A DNA stretch of 64,000 bases from Methylobacterium currus (GCF_003058325.1 NZ_CP028844.1:78501-142500); one strand, 5' to 3'; positions 20,384 to 28,659 are shown, numbered from the stretch's first letter. Notes: generated by a model from the sequence alone, not told the origin. A program made the numbers and translations.

Positions 20384-20629
20384 TCAGGGTTGGTTGTGAT
20401 CCGGGCGGGCGTGGTCCAGGCTCGCCGGGCGCAGCGAAGCCCGGGCGAGCGCGATCGCCTCCGCCAGCACCCCGGGATCGCCGACCTCGTGGGCGAGGAT
20501 CAGCACGAGCCGCGCGTTGAGCGCCGCGCTCTCCTCATCGCTCAAGGCGTGATGCGCGCGGATCAGGCTCTCGTAGACCTCGTCCGCCCGCCCGGCGAAG
20601 CCGTCTCCCTGTCTGAGCAAGGCCGTCAT
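20384..20629 (-). CDS. DUF2783-family small protein, probable hydroxylase coupling partner (MhaB-like)
   Basis: An 81-residue acidic cytoplasmic protein. Its core YESLIRAHHALSDEESAALN followed by ARLVLILAHEVGD matches DUF2783, a small helical family found next to large flavoprotein hydroxylases. ATG 20629 overlaps the stop of the hydroxylase gene (TGATG), so the two are made together. In Pseudomonas putida U, 3-hydroxyphenylacetate 6-hydroxylase is described as a flavoprotein (MhaA) needing a small coupling protein (MhaB); size and position fit that pair here. I infer the same role, because direct identity with MhaB cannot be tested from the sequence alone. Confidence 0.7.
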   Translation of the reverse strand: MTALLRQGDGFAGRADEVYESLIRAHHALSDEESAALNARLVLILAHEVGDPGVLAEAIALARASLRPASLDHARPDHNQP

Positions 20630-22293
20630 CACGCCGCCTCCCGAACCGCAGTGCCGGATCGTCCGCTCGCCCGGGCGAGCGCCGCAGCCACCTGCTCCGC
20701 GTCGATCTCCGCGAAGCGGGCCGCGACATGCGCGTCGGGCCGGATCAGGTAGGCCGCACCCGGCTTGGCGCCGTAGCGCAGCCCGGCGATGCCCTCGGCG
20801 TCGAGCAGCACCTCGGCCCCCGGCACCGCCAGCGGGCGCTCGGCGACGACGACGCTGCGCAACGAGGCCACGAGGCCCTGAAGCCGGCCGAGATCCGGCG
20901 CCTCGGCGCCAGCGAAGACCAGCAGCGTGAACGGCCCGCCGAGCTGGTCGAGCAGCCATCCGGCACGGCCGGAGGCGTCGACGACCGGCGCGTCGATGCA
21001 GGGATCGCCGGGATGGAGGCCCTCGGCCTGCGGGTCAGGATCCGGGGTCTGGAGCGACATCCCGGCGAGGCGGCACGGCCGCGACAGGCGGCCGGCATTG
21101 AGGAGCGAGCGGGCGAAGGGCGACGCGGCGGCGAGATCCAGCACCCCGTCGCGAAAATGCCGCTCGGCCTTGGTCTTCGGCGTCATGAAGTTGGTGGTGC
21201 GGCTCGAATTCAGGATGTTCTCGTCAGCAGCATGACCGCGCTCCTCGTCATAGGTCGCGATCAGGCTCTCCGGCGCATCGCCGCGCAGCACCAGTGCCAG
21301 CTTCCAGCACAGGTTGTCGGCGTCCTGGATGCCGCCATTGCCGCCCCGCGCCCCGAAGGGGCTGACCACGTGGGCGCTGTCGCCGACGAACACCACGCGG
21401 TCGTGCACGAAGCGCTCGAGCCGGGCGCAGCGGAACGAGTAGACCGAGCACCATTCGAGGCTGACCGGCGTGTCCTCGCCGATGACGGCCCTGACGCGGG
21501 GCATCACCCGTTCCGGCTGCCGCTCCAGCTCCGGGTCGGCCTCGGGGCCGAGCTGGAAATCGATGCGGAAGACGTCGTCGGGCTGGCGGTGCAGGAGCGC
21601 GCTCTGCCCGGCATGGAAGGTCGGCTCAAACCAGAACAGGCGCTCGGTCGGGAAGTCCGCCTTCATCTTGACGTCGGCGATGAGGAAACGCTCCTCGAAG
21701 CGCTGGCCGGGGAAAGGCAGCCCCATCCGGGTCCTGATGGCTGAGCGCGCCCCGTCGGCGGCGATCACCCATTCCGCGTCGAGGCGGTAGGCGCCGTCCG
21801 GCGTCGCGACGTCGAGGCGCACGCCTTCCGCGTCCTGCGTCAGGCCCGTGACCTCGTTCTTCCAGCGCAGCTCGATCAGCTCCGGAAAATCCGCCGCCCG
21901 CGCGATCAGGTAATCCTCGACGTAGTATTGCTGCAGGTTGATGAAGGCCGGGCGGCGGTGGCCGCTCTCGGGCAGCAGATCGAACCGGTAGAGTTCCTGG
22001 TCGCGGCGGAAGACGCGGCCCACGCTCCAGGTGACGCCCTTGTCGACCATGCGCTGGCCGAGTCCGAGCCGGTCCCAGATCTCCAGGGTGCGCTTGGCCC
22101 AGCAGATCGCCCGGCTGCCGGTCGCCACGGTGTCGTCGTCGTCGAGCACCACCACCGGCACGCCGCGGGTCGCCAGGTCGATGGCGCAGGTGAGGCCGAC
22201 CGGCCCGGCACCGATCACCACGACCGGGCGGCGGCGGCCCGGCTCGGCCGCCTCGGGCGGTGGCGTGTAGGCGAAGCGAGGATGAGCGGTCAT
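20629..22293 (-). CDS. FAD-dependent aromatic-ring hydroxylase, probable 3-hydroxyphenylacetate 6-hydroxylase-type (MhaA/MhpA family)
   Basis: A 554-residue class A flavoprotein monooxygenase. The dinucleotide fold is VVVIGAGPVGLTCAIDLA (residues 24-41), the NADPH/FAD DG motif is VIAADGARSAIR, and the second FAD motif is VFVGDSAHVVSPFGARGGNGG. The C-terminal 150 residues form the thioredoxin-like domain of the MhpA/phenol hydroxylase branch (DASGRAGWLLDQLGG, LAVPGAEVLLD). Such enzymes put a hydroxyl on a phenolic ring ortho or para to an existing one. The operon makes homogentisate dioxygenase, and para-hydroxylation of 3-hydroxyphenylacetate yields homogentisate directly, so that is the favoured substrate (inference). 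Other phenols are possible. Confidence 0.75.
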   Translation of the reverse strand: MTAHPRFAYTPPPEAAEPGRRRPVVVIGAGPVGLTCAIDLATRGVPVVVLDDDDTVATGSRAICWAKRTLEIWDRLGLGQRMVDKGVTWSVGRVFRRDQELYRFDLLPESGHRRPAFINLQQYYVEDYLIARAADFPELIELRWKNEVTGLTQDAEGVRLDVATPDGAYRLDAEWVIAADGARSAIRTRMGLPFPGQRFEERFLIADVKMKADFPTERLFWFEPTFHAGQSALLHRQPDDVFRIDFQLGPEADPELERQPERVMPRVRAVIGEDTPVSLEWCSVYSFRCARLERFVHDRVVFVGDSAHVVSPFGARGGNGGIQDADNLCWKLALVLRGDAPESLIATYDEERGHAADENILNSSRTTNFMTPKTKAERHFRDGVLDLAAASPFARSLLNAGRLSRPCRLAGMSLQTPDPDPQAEGLHPGDPCIDAPVVDASGRAGWLLDQLGGPFTLLVFAGAEAPDLGRLQGLVASLRSVVVAERPLAVPGAEVLLDAEGIAGLRYGAKPGAAYLIRPDAHVAARFAEIDAEQVAAALARASGRSGTAVREAA

Positions 22294-22477
22294 GAGCGCG
22301 TCCTGGGCGTTTCCTCAAGCGGGACGGTGCGCCCGGTGGATCCGGGCGTCGTTCGTCTGTGGGCGAGGCTGAGCAGATTTCGCAAAAGCGGCAGCCGGGT
22401 TTGCGACGAGACTCTGCGGCAAGACAAGGATCCAAGCGGACGAAGCATTGGCTTGCCGACGCAAGTCGGCTTGGGCG
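22294..22477. other. Gap between MBL-fold gene and hydroxylase gene
   Basis: A 184-bp gap inside the otherwise compact minus-strand operon. A small hairpin with arms GCCGAC/GTCGGC and a GCAA loop lies at 22452-22467, just after the MBL stop. It may attenuate or process the transcript. No ORF is supported. Confidence 0.4.
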
Positions 22478-23431
22478 TCAGCCTTCCAGCGCCCGCCACA
22501 TCTCGATGTCGCGTTCGGCAGTCCAGATCCGGGGCGTATCGATCCCCTTCGCCTCGTCGTAGGCGCGGCTCACGTCGAACGGCATGCAGTGCTCGAAGAT
22601 GACCCAGTGCCCGTATGTCGGCCGCATCTCGCTCATCGCCCGGTCGTAGACGGCCTTCAGGTCGTGCCCGGCGGCCACGCCCTCGCGGGCGATGGCGTAG
22701 AGGTCGCGCAGGAAGGCGCGGGTGCCCTCGATCCCCTCGCGGATCCGGTCGGGCGTCGTCAGCGCCTCGCCGCGGCCCGGCACCAGGGCGACGGGACCCA
22801 AGGCCTCCAGGCGGTCGAGGGTGGCGGGCCAGTCCTGGAAATGCGCGTCGCCGCAATAGGGCGTGGCGCCGTACTCGACGAGGTCGCCGGAAAACAGCAC
22901 CTTTTCCTTCGGCAGCCACGCGATGGTGTCGCCGGCGGTGTGGCCGCGCCCGGCATGGATGATCCGCACCTCGCGCGAGCCGAGCCACAGGGTCATCTCG
23001 CCGTGGAAGGTCAGGGTCGGCCAGGTCAGGCCCGGGATCTCCTCGCGCCCGCGGAAGAGCCGCGGGAAGCGCTGGATCTCCGAATCCATGTCCTGCTGCC
23101 CGCGCTCGACGATCATCGCCCGGGCGACGTCGCTGGCGATCACGTTGACCCGGTCCGGATAGCCGGCGACGCCGAGCACCCGCACGGCGTGGTAGTGGGT
23201 GAGCAGCACGTGACGGATCGGCTTGTCGGTGACCTCGCGGACGCGCCGCACCAGGTCGCCGGCCATGCGCGGGGTGGCGCGGGCATCGATCACCAGCACC
23301 GAATCGTCGCCGATCACGATGCCGGAATTCGGGTCGCCCTCGGCGGTCAGCGCATAGACGCCCGGCGCCAGCTCCGAGAAGGTCTCCTGCTTCTCGACGA
23401 GGTCGGCCTGGCTGGCGAAACCCTTGCTCAT
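22478..23431 (-). CDS. MBL-fold hydrolase-like protein with degenerate metal site
   Basis: A 317-residue metallo-beta-lactamase-fold protein. ATG 23431 follows a strong GGGAGGAGA site. The fold is clear: GVYALTAEGDPNSGIVIGDDSVLVIDA, HVLLTHYHAVRVLG, GRGHTAGDTIAWLP and LFSGDLVEYG. The HxHxDH metal motif is altered. His79 and His81 remain, but the Asp and His are Val83 and Arg84, and the final metal His of the usual PGHG is Arg220 (VPGRGE). His164 and Asp183 are kept. A normal binuclear zinc site is therefore unlikely. It is the first gene of the homogentisate-type operon, divergent from the MarR gene. It might handle a lactone or thioester side product, but function is unknown. Confidence 0.75.
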   Translation of the reverse strand: MSKGFASQADLVEKQETFSELAPGVYALTAEGDPNSGIVIGDDSVLVIDARATPRMAGDLVRRVREVTDKPIRHVLLTHYHAVRVLGVAGYPDRVNVIASDVARAMIVERGQQDMDSEIQRFPRLFRGREEIPGLTWPTLTFHGEMTLWLGSREVRIIHAGRGHTAGDTIAWLPKEKVLFSGDLVEYGATPYCGDAHFQDWPATLDRLEALGPVALVPGRGEALTTPDRIREGIEGTRAFLRDLYAIAREGVAAGHDLKAVYDRAMSEMRPTYGHWVIFEHCMPFDVSRAYDEAKGIDTPRIWTAERDIEMWRALEG

Positions 23432-23653
23432 CTGGTTCTCCTCCCTCGTCATCCTGCCACGTGGCCGCCGCCGCTCGTGCCGCAAGCCCGATCAAGCCAT
23501 GAGGAGCATGGTCCCGGCCATGCATGTCGGCGTTGCAATGTCGCGGCGGCTGTGCTTGTTGCGAGTGCAACCATTCCTAATCAGTTGCGACTGCAACTGT
23601 CAAGCGGGGTGGACCCTCGTTCCGAAGCCGCGCCATCGCGACCGAGACATGTC
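23432..23653. promoter_or_regulatory. Divergent control region of the homogentisate operon with two matching palindromes
   Basis: Two near-identical inverted repeats lie here: GTTGCGAGTGCAAC at 23558-23571, and AGTTGCGACTGCAACT at 23583-23598. Both have GTTGC-N4-GCAAC arms and their centres are 26 bp apart, so they face the same side of the helix within about half a turn. A further GTTGCAA half-site is at 23532. The position between the MBL gene and the MarR gene makes them the likely MarR operators. Confidence 0.7.
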
Positions 23654-24118
23654 ATGGACCGTTTGGATCTGGACCGATTGGATTTGTTGAGCTTCGTGCC
23701 GTTCCGGCTCAATCGCCTCGCGGCCGAGTTCAGCAACGCCCTGGCGGCCGACTACGCGCGCTTCGGCATCGACATCCCGGAATGGCGGGTCATGGCGACC
23801 TTGGGGATGCATGACGGGCCGCGCAGCGCCAATTACGTCGTGCGCTGCACCCGCACGCACAAATCCCGTATCAGCCGGGCGGTGGGCCAGCTCACGGAAC
23901 TCGGTTTCGTCGAGAAGCTGGAAAGTGACGACGACCGCCGCGAGATCATGCTTCAGCTCACGCCGAAGGGCCGGGAAGTCTACGCGGAGTTGCTGCCGCT
24001 TCTCCTCGCCCGCGAGGAGAAGCTTCTGTCCTGCCTGAGCAAGGAGCAGGTGAAGGCGTTTGGCGATATCCTGCTCAACCTAGAGCAATCGCTGGGCCTG
24101 ATGAACTGCCAGCAATGA
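23654..24118 (+). CDS. MarR-family transcriptional regulator
   Basis: A 154-residue winged-helix protein, starting at ATG 23654 (MDRLDLDRLD). The fold is complete: helix PFRLNRLAAEFSNALAADYA, IPEWRVMATLG, recognition helix region RTHKSRISRAVGQLTELGFVEK, wing SDDDRREIMLQLTPKGREVY, and a C-terminal dimer helix. MarR proteins of this size usually repress divergent catabolic genes and release DNA on binding a phenolic acid. The paired palindromes upstream support local autoregulation and control of the hydroxylase/homogentisate operon. Upstream in-frame codons extend far but lie antisense to the MBL gene, so I rejected them. Confidence 0.87.
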   Translation: MDRLDLDRLDLLSFVPFRLNRLAAEFSNALAADYARFGIDIPEWRVMATLGMHDGPRSANYVVRCTRTHKSRISRAVGQLTELGFVEKLESDDDRREIMLQLTPKGREVYAELLPLLLAREEKLLSCLSKEQVKAFGDILLNLEQSLGLMNCQQ

Positions 24119-24356
24119 TACGAACATGGCCGTGACCATGTGTCGAGCGGATACCTGGTCCCATATCAGGTGCAACGGTAGCGGATCACACACGAAGTTG
24201 GATCGAAAAAGACACCCCTGGCCATCGGCCAGGGGCCGGGTTCAAGACTTCGATCGCGCCAAAGGGTGGCGCGTGTTTCGGTTTTCTGCGCCACGTCTTT
24301 CCATCCACCGATTTATCGTTGCGGCGTCTGACGGTATGACGCTCAAGAGGCGGACC
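24119..24356. other. Convergent gap with minus-strand terminator
   Basis: A 238-bp gap between the 3' ends of the MarR gene and the PAS-HTH gene. Apart from the hairpin at 24215-24235 I see no gene or repeat. Confidence 0.4.
24206..24235 (-). terminator. Intrinsic terminator for the PAS-HTH gene
   Basis: Perfect nine-base arms, CCCCTGGCC (24215-24223) and GGCCAGGGG (24227-24235), with a three-base ATC loop. On the minus strand the stem is followed, after four bases, by a run of five T (24206-24210). This is a good rho-independent terminator for transcripts coming from the PAS-HTH gene to the right. Confidence 0.75.
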
Positions 24357-25556
24357 TCATGGTGCTTGCCAATCAAGGACACCCTCGCTGTGCTCAAACA
24401 GGTTTAATGCAGCCGGACGATCATCGCTGACGTGACGAGGCGGGAGCGCTCCGCAGATCGGTACGGGCCGGTCAGGCCTTGGCGATCGCGATAGTGCTGT
24501 CGTCCATGGCGAGGAAGCGGATACCGGAGCGCCGGAGCGCCGGAGCGCCGCGATGGCGCTGTGATGCGATCGATGCCCTTGCGGGCCCGCATTCTCTTCC
24601 AGGCGCTTGACCGTCGACAGCGACAATCCGCTGGCCTGGGCGAGCGTCGTCATCGACCAGCCGAGCATGGCGCGGGCTGCTCGCAGGTGATGGGCCCGCA
24701 CCCCCTGTTCGAGCCCGTCGCGCAGCGTGCCGACGATCGGGGGCGAGCCCATGTCCGACCGGTAGGACAGGCCAGCTCGGCCGACGATCACTCCGCGCTC
24801 GTCGCGGACGGGCACCGACAGGATCCTGAATGGCTGCGGGCCGTGGCGGCGTAGGTGCACCTTCGCCATCACCTGGAACATGGATCCAGCTTGATGCTGC
24901 TGAATGGCATGCTCGATGAACATGGTGCGATCCTCGGGGATGATCCTCACCGTGGCGTCCGCGTTGATCTCCTCGAGGCTTCGTCCGAAGGCGAGCGCCG
25001 CTTCCGGCGGGAAGTCGAACTTCATATCGAGGCTGATCGGCGTGTAGAGGAACCCGCTATGCGTGAACAGCGCTCCGCGGTGCCTCCGCTCGATGAGGTG
25101 CGCCCGGGCGAGGGCGTGAGGGTTCGTAATGTCGATGACCACGCCATCCGCCATGCGGGGCCGTCCGTCCGGCGTCCAGCGAATCTCCGTTCGACTATCG
25201 AGAGTCCGGATCGTGCCATCGGGCCGGATGATTCGGATCCTGGCATTGGGCAGGGCTACGCCGTGCCGTATCTCGCTCGCTGTCGCGAGCGCCGCTCGAT
25301 CCTCCGGGTGGATGAGGCTGGCGAAGGAGCCGTAATGTGGCTTCGTCGTCCGCCGGTTCAGCCCGAGCAGTCGAAACAATCCGTTCGACCAGACTTGCGT
25401 CTCGGTTGTGAAGTCCCATCGCCAGCTGCCGAGCAGGTCGAGATCATTGATCAATCGATCGAAATCCGGAGAAAAGAAGTTAAGCTCGGAAACTGTCACT
25501 GAGGTCCCAATATACTGTGTCTCGCACGCGAGCATTGATAGTGGAATAAATTTCAC
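24357..25556 (-). CDS. PAS-domain protein with C-terminal helix-turn-helix, frameshifted near its end
   Basis: As it stands, 399 residues. A PAS fold spans about residues 36-145 (LGSWRWDFTTETQVWSNGLF, LIHPEDRAAL), a second PAS-like segment about 165-270, and an XRE-type helix-turn-helix 291-320 (RAARAMLGWSMTTLAQASGLS). It is probably a cytoplasmic sensor-regulator. After residue 342 the reading frame appears to slip. Three copies of the 8-bp unit CCGGAGCG lie at 24524-24547, and removing one copy restores a family-like ending, GIRFLAMDDSTIAIAKA, with a stop at 24472-24474. The present frame instead runs on about 57 residues of low-complexity Ser/Arg/Pro-rich tail. The start is uncertain (ATG 25556, or a GTG at 25499). 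Confidence 0.65.
   Translation of the reverse strand: MKFIPLSMLACETQYIGTSVTVSELNFFSPDFDRLINDLDLLGSWRWDFTTETQVWSNGLFRLLGLNRRTTKPHYGSFASLIHPEDRAALATASEIRHGVALPNARIRIIRPDGTIRTLDSRTEIRWTPDGRPRMADGVVIDITNPHALARAHLIERRHRGALFTHSGFLYTPISLDMKFDFPPEAALAFGRSLEEINADATVRIIPEDRTMFIEHAIQQHQAGSMFQVMAKVHLRRHGPQPFRILSVPVRDERGVIVGRAGLSYRSDMGSPPIVGTLRDGLEQGVRAHHLRAARAMLGWSMTTLAQASGLSLSTVKRLEENAGPQGHRSHHSAIAALRRSGAPVSASSPWTTALSRSPRPDRPVPICGALPPRHVSDDRPAALNLFEHSEGVLDWQAP
24524..24550. repeat. 8-bp tandem repeat (3.4 copies) causing a frame change
   Basis: CCGGAGCG repeats at 24524-24531, 24532-24539 and 24540-24547, followed by a partial CCG. Eight is not a multiple of three, so each added or lost unit changes the frame of the PAS-HTH gene. 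Slipped-strand mispairing is the simple origin; an assembly error is the alternative. Confidence 0.85.
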
Positions 25557-25990
25557 TAATCAAGTGGCCGCGAGCTGGCAAATAAGTCTGTTAGCTCATG
25601 CGCTGGGTCGTCCTGATCGAGGCCGTGCGGTCGCCCCGCGCCTGCATCCGGGTGTCCGCCCCTCGACATTGCCGTGCATGTAATTGGCAAACTGGTTCGG
25701 CAATGGCCGGATAGATCCAATAATATAAGTAGAAATAGACGTTTTGTCCTATAATTTTAATAAATATACAAAAATAGTAATAAATATACACACGGATAAT
25801 AAATTTCTGAAATATTATTTATTATAGTAATCAATCTTGCAAATCATGATTTATATAACAAGACACTCATCGGCTCTCTCGTATGGAAATCTTATTCCAT
25901 ATTTGAGATTGAAATTTCGCCGCACATTCCAATAGACGGATATTTAATCCATTGGACTATGCTCTTGATCATGATGGCCGCGGCAATCCC
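25557..25990. other. AT-rich gene-free island
   Basis: A 434-bp stretch with no supported gene. In 25721-25860 I count 25 G or C in 140 bases (18 %), against surroundings near 70 %. It contains an exact 13-bp direct repeat, TAATAAATATACA, at 25758-25770 and 25778-25790, exactly 20 bp apart. It separates the PAS-HTH gene (start side) from the 3' end of the uronate operon. It may hold promoters for the PAS-HTH gene, a nucleoid-protein silencing site, or a scar of acquired DNA. Confidence 0.7.
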
Positions 25991-27466
25991 TCATCGTGCT
26001 CGGAAGGCATGGCGGGCGCCGTGCGTGGAGAGGCGCGCGAGACCGTCCGTGACTGCGGCGACGAAGACCGGATTCGCCGGCAGGTCGGTCCCGAAGACCT
26101 CGCGGACGGCGAGCAGAGCCGGGGCGAGGCGTTCCGGCACCGGCCCGGCCTCCTCGGCGATGGCGCGCAGCCGGGCGCTCAGCGGATCGCGCACGTCGAT
26201 CGCGCCCCCGCGCTCGTCGCGGCCGGTGACGTAGCGCATCCAGGCCGCCACCGCGAGGGCGAGGCGGGGGAACGGCGCGCCGGCGGCGAGGCGGTCGCGC
26301 ACGGTGCCGAGCAGGCGCTGCGGCAGCTTCTGCGAGCCGTCCATGGCGATCTGCCAGGTGCGGTGGCGCAGGGCCGGGTTGGCGAAGCGCGCAAGCAGCG
26401 CGCGTTCGTAGGCCGGGAGATCGACGCTCCCCGGCATGCGCAGGGTCGGCCGCACCTCCTCGCGCATCAGCGCCGCGGCAAAGCGCGCGCAATCCGGCTC
26501 GGCCACGACCTCCGCGATGGTCTCGAACCCGGCGAGGTAGCCGAGATAGGCGAGCGCCGAGTGGCTGGCATTGAGAAGCCTGAGCTTCATCAGCTCGTAG
26601 GGCGCCACGTCGGCGACGAGCTCGGCGCCCGCCTCCTCGAAGCGGGGGCGCCCGGCGGGGAAGCGGTCCTCGATCACCCATTGCGAGAACGGCTCGGCCA
26701 TCACCGGCCAGGCATCATGCAGCCCGAGGGCGGCCGAGACCTCGGCCCGGTCGGAATCGGTGGTGGCCGGCACGATGCGGTCGACCATGGTCGACGGGCA
26801 GGCGACCTCCCCGGCGAGGTAGGCCGCGAGGTCCGGATCGCGCAACCGGGCGAAACCCGCCAGCACGCCCGCGACGGTGTGGCCGTTCGCCGGTAGGTTG
26901 TCGCAGGACAGGACCGTGAACGGCGCGAGGCCGGCCCGGCGGCGGCGCGCGATCGCCTCGACGAGGAAGCCCGGCAAGCTGCGCGGGGCGTGCGGATCGC
27001 GAAGGTCGGCCAGGATGTCGGGGTGGTCCTCCCGGAGCGCAGCCGTGGCCGGGTCGTGGCAATAGCCCTTCTCGGTCACCGTCAGGCTGACGATCCGGGC
27101 CGCCGGGTCCGTGAGGGCCGCAAGCACCGCCTCGGGCTCGCGCGGGGCGACGAGGAGCCGGCGCACCGCGCCGACGACCCGCAGCCGCTCGCCCGCGCCG
27201 GAGCGGGTCGCCACGGTGTAGAGCCCGTCCTGGGGTGCGAGCGCCGCTGCGGTGTCGGGGGAGCGCAGGCTGACGCCGCAGACGCCCCAGCCGGTCTCGC
27301 CGGCGGCGAGGCGGTCGTCGATGCAGACGGCCTGGTGGGCGCGGTGGAAGGCGCCGATGCCCAGATGCACGATGCCGATGGTCGTCGCGGCGACATCGTA
27401 GGCCGGCCGGGCGACGGAGGCGGGCAGCCGGTCGAGGGTCGCGCGGGAGAGGCGGGGCGGGGTCAC
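25991..27466 (-). CDS. uxuB: Fructuronate reductase / mannitol dehydrogenase family protein (UxuB-like)
   Basis: A 491-residue long-chain polyol dehydrogenase. The NAD-binding region is IGIVHLGIGAFHRAHQAV. The catalytic K-N-H motif is MKLRLLNASHSALAYLG, and the region FSQWVIEDRF is also conserved. UxuB reduces D-fructuronate to D-mannonate with NADH; mannitol 2-dehydrogenase shares the fold. The gene overlaps uxuA by four bases (GTG start at 27466 within GTGA), which favours the uronate role. The GTG start gives a protein beginning close to the usual SRATLDRLP segment. Confidence 0.88.
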   Translation of the reverse strand: MTPPRLSRATLDRLPASVARPAYDVAATTIGIVHLGIGAFHRAHQAVCIDDRLAAGETGWGVCGVSLRSPDTAAALAPQDGLYTVATRSGAGERLRVVGAVRRLLVAPREPEAVLAALTDPAARIVSLTVTEKGYCHDPATAALREDHPDILADLRDPHAPRSLPGFLVEAIARRRRAGLAPFTVLSCDNLPANGHTVAGVLAGFARLRDPDLAAYLAGEVACPSTMVDRIVPATTDSDRAEVSAALGLHDAWPVMAEPFSQWVIEDRFPAGRPRFEEAGAELVADVAPYELMKLRLLNASHSALAYLGYLAGFETIAEVVAEPDCARFAAALMREEVRPTLRMPGSVDLPAYERALLARFANPALRHRTWQIAMDGSQKLPQRLLGTVRDRLAAGAPFPRLALAVAAWMRYVTGRDERGGAIDVRDPLSARLRAIAEEAGPVPERLAPALLAVREVFGTDLPANPVFVAAVTDGLARLSTHGARHAFRAR

Positions 27467-28659
27467 AGCGGCCAGCCCCTTGAGGAGGCGAGCGCCGTCA
27501 TCACGCCGCGCAGCTCCGCCAGGCCCTTCAGGCGGCCGACGGCGGTATAGCCCGGGAAGGACGTCTGGCCGAGGTCGCCGAGGAGCGCGTGGCCGTGGTC
27601 CGGGCGCATCGGGATGCGCCAGCGCGGATCGCCGGCCTCGCGCCGCCGCGCCTCCTCGGCGAGGAGCACGTCGACGAGCGCCACCATGTCGGTGTCGCCG
27701 CCGAGATGGTCGGCCTCCATGAACGAGCCGTCCGCCTCCTTCGCAACGTTGCGCAGATGCGCGAAGTGGATGCGGCCGGCGAAGCGGCGCGCCAGAGCCG
27801 GCACGTCGTTCTGCGGACCGGCCCCGAGGGAGCCGGAGCACAGCGTGATCCCGTTCTCCTCCGCATCGATAGCGCCGGTGACGAAGGCGAGGTCGTCGCC
27901 ATCCTTGACGATGCGGGGCAGGCCCATCAGCGGCCGCGGCGGGTCGTCGGGATGGATCGCCATGCGGATGCCGACCTCCTGCGCGGTCGGAATCACGGCG
28001 CGCAGGAACGCCGCGAGGTTGTCCCGCAGGGTCGCCGCATCGATGCCGCGGTAGCGGTCGAGCATGCGGCGCAGCCCCGCGATGTCGTAGCGGTCGAAGG
28101 CGCCCGGCAGGCCCGCCATGATGGTGGCGAGCAGCCTGTCCCGGTCGGCCTCGGTGCTGGCCTGGAACCAGGCCCGGCCGCGCGCCACCACGTCGGCCGG
28201 GTGGTCGGCCTCGGCCCCGGGCCGGTCCAGCATGAAGCAGTCGAAGGCCGCGAATTCGTGCGCGTTGAAGCGGAGCGCCGTGCCGCCGCCCGGGAGCGGG
28301 TGGGCGAGCTCGGTCCGGGTCCAGTCGATGACCGGCATGAAGTTGTAGCAGATCGTGGTGATCCCGCAGGCCGCGAGGTTGCGCAAGGAGGCGCGGTAAT
28401 TCGCGAAGAGCGGTTCGAGGTCGCCCTCGCCGAGCTTGATGCGCTCGTGCACCGGCAGGCTCTCGACCACGCTCCAGCGCAGGCCGAGGCTCGGATCGCC
28501 GGTGATCTCGGCCCGGCGGCGCTCGATCTCGGCGACGGGCCAGATCTCGCCGTAGGGGATGTGGTGCAGGGCCGTGACGATGCCGGCGGCGCCCGCCTGG
28601 CGGGCCTCCCGAAGGCCGACGGCGTCGTCGGGCCCGAACCAGCGCCAAGTCTGTTCCAT
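27463..28659 (-). CDS. uxuA: Mannonate dehydratase
   Basis: A 398-residue TIM-barrel enzyme that dehydrates D-mannonate to 2-keto-3-deoxygluconate. Diagnostic segments are the N-terminal MEQTWRWFGPDDAV, then TALHHIPYGEIWP, VVESLPVHERIKLG, ITTICYNFMPVIDWTRT, and the metal-site strands MAIHPDDPP, LCSGSLGAGP, HFAHLRN and RPDHGHALLGD. All match the family order and length. It is the first enzyme gene of the pair with uxuB and follows the GntR gene by 43 bp on the same strand. Confidence 0.94.
   Translation of the reverse strand: MEQTWRWFGPDDAVGLREARQAGAAGIVTALHHIPYGEIWPVAEIERRRAEITGDPSLGLRWSVVESLPVHERIKLGEGDLEPLFANYRASLRNLAACGITTICYNFMPVIDWTRTELAHPLPGGGTALRFNAHEFAAFDCFMLDRPGAEADHPADVVARGRAWFQASTEADRDRLLATIMAGLPGAFDRYDIAGLRRMLDRYRGIDAATLRDNLAAFLRAVIPTAQEVGIRMAIHPDDPPRPLMGLPRIVKDGDDLAFVTGAIDAEENGITLCSGSLGAGPQNDVPALARRFAGRIHFAHLRNVAKEADGSFMEADHLGGDTDMVALVDVLLAEEARRREAGDPRWRIPMRPDHGHALLGDLGQTSFPGYTAVGRLKGLAELRGVMTALASSRGWPL

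Noticed and set aside
25557..25990. AT-rich island considered as a replication origin
   Set aside because: I see no DnaA-box cluster (TTATNCACA type) and no dnaA, parAB or repABC genes nearby.
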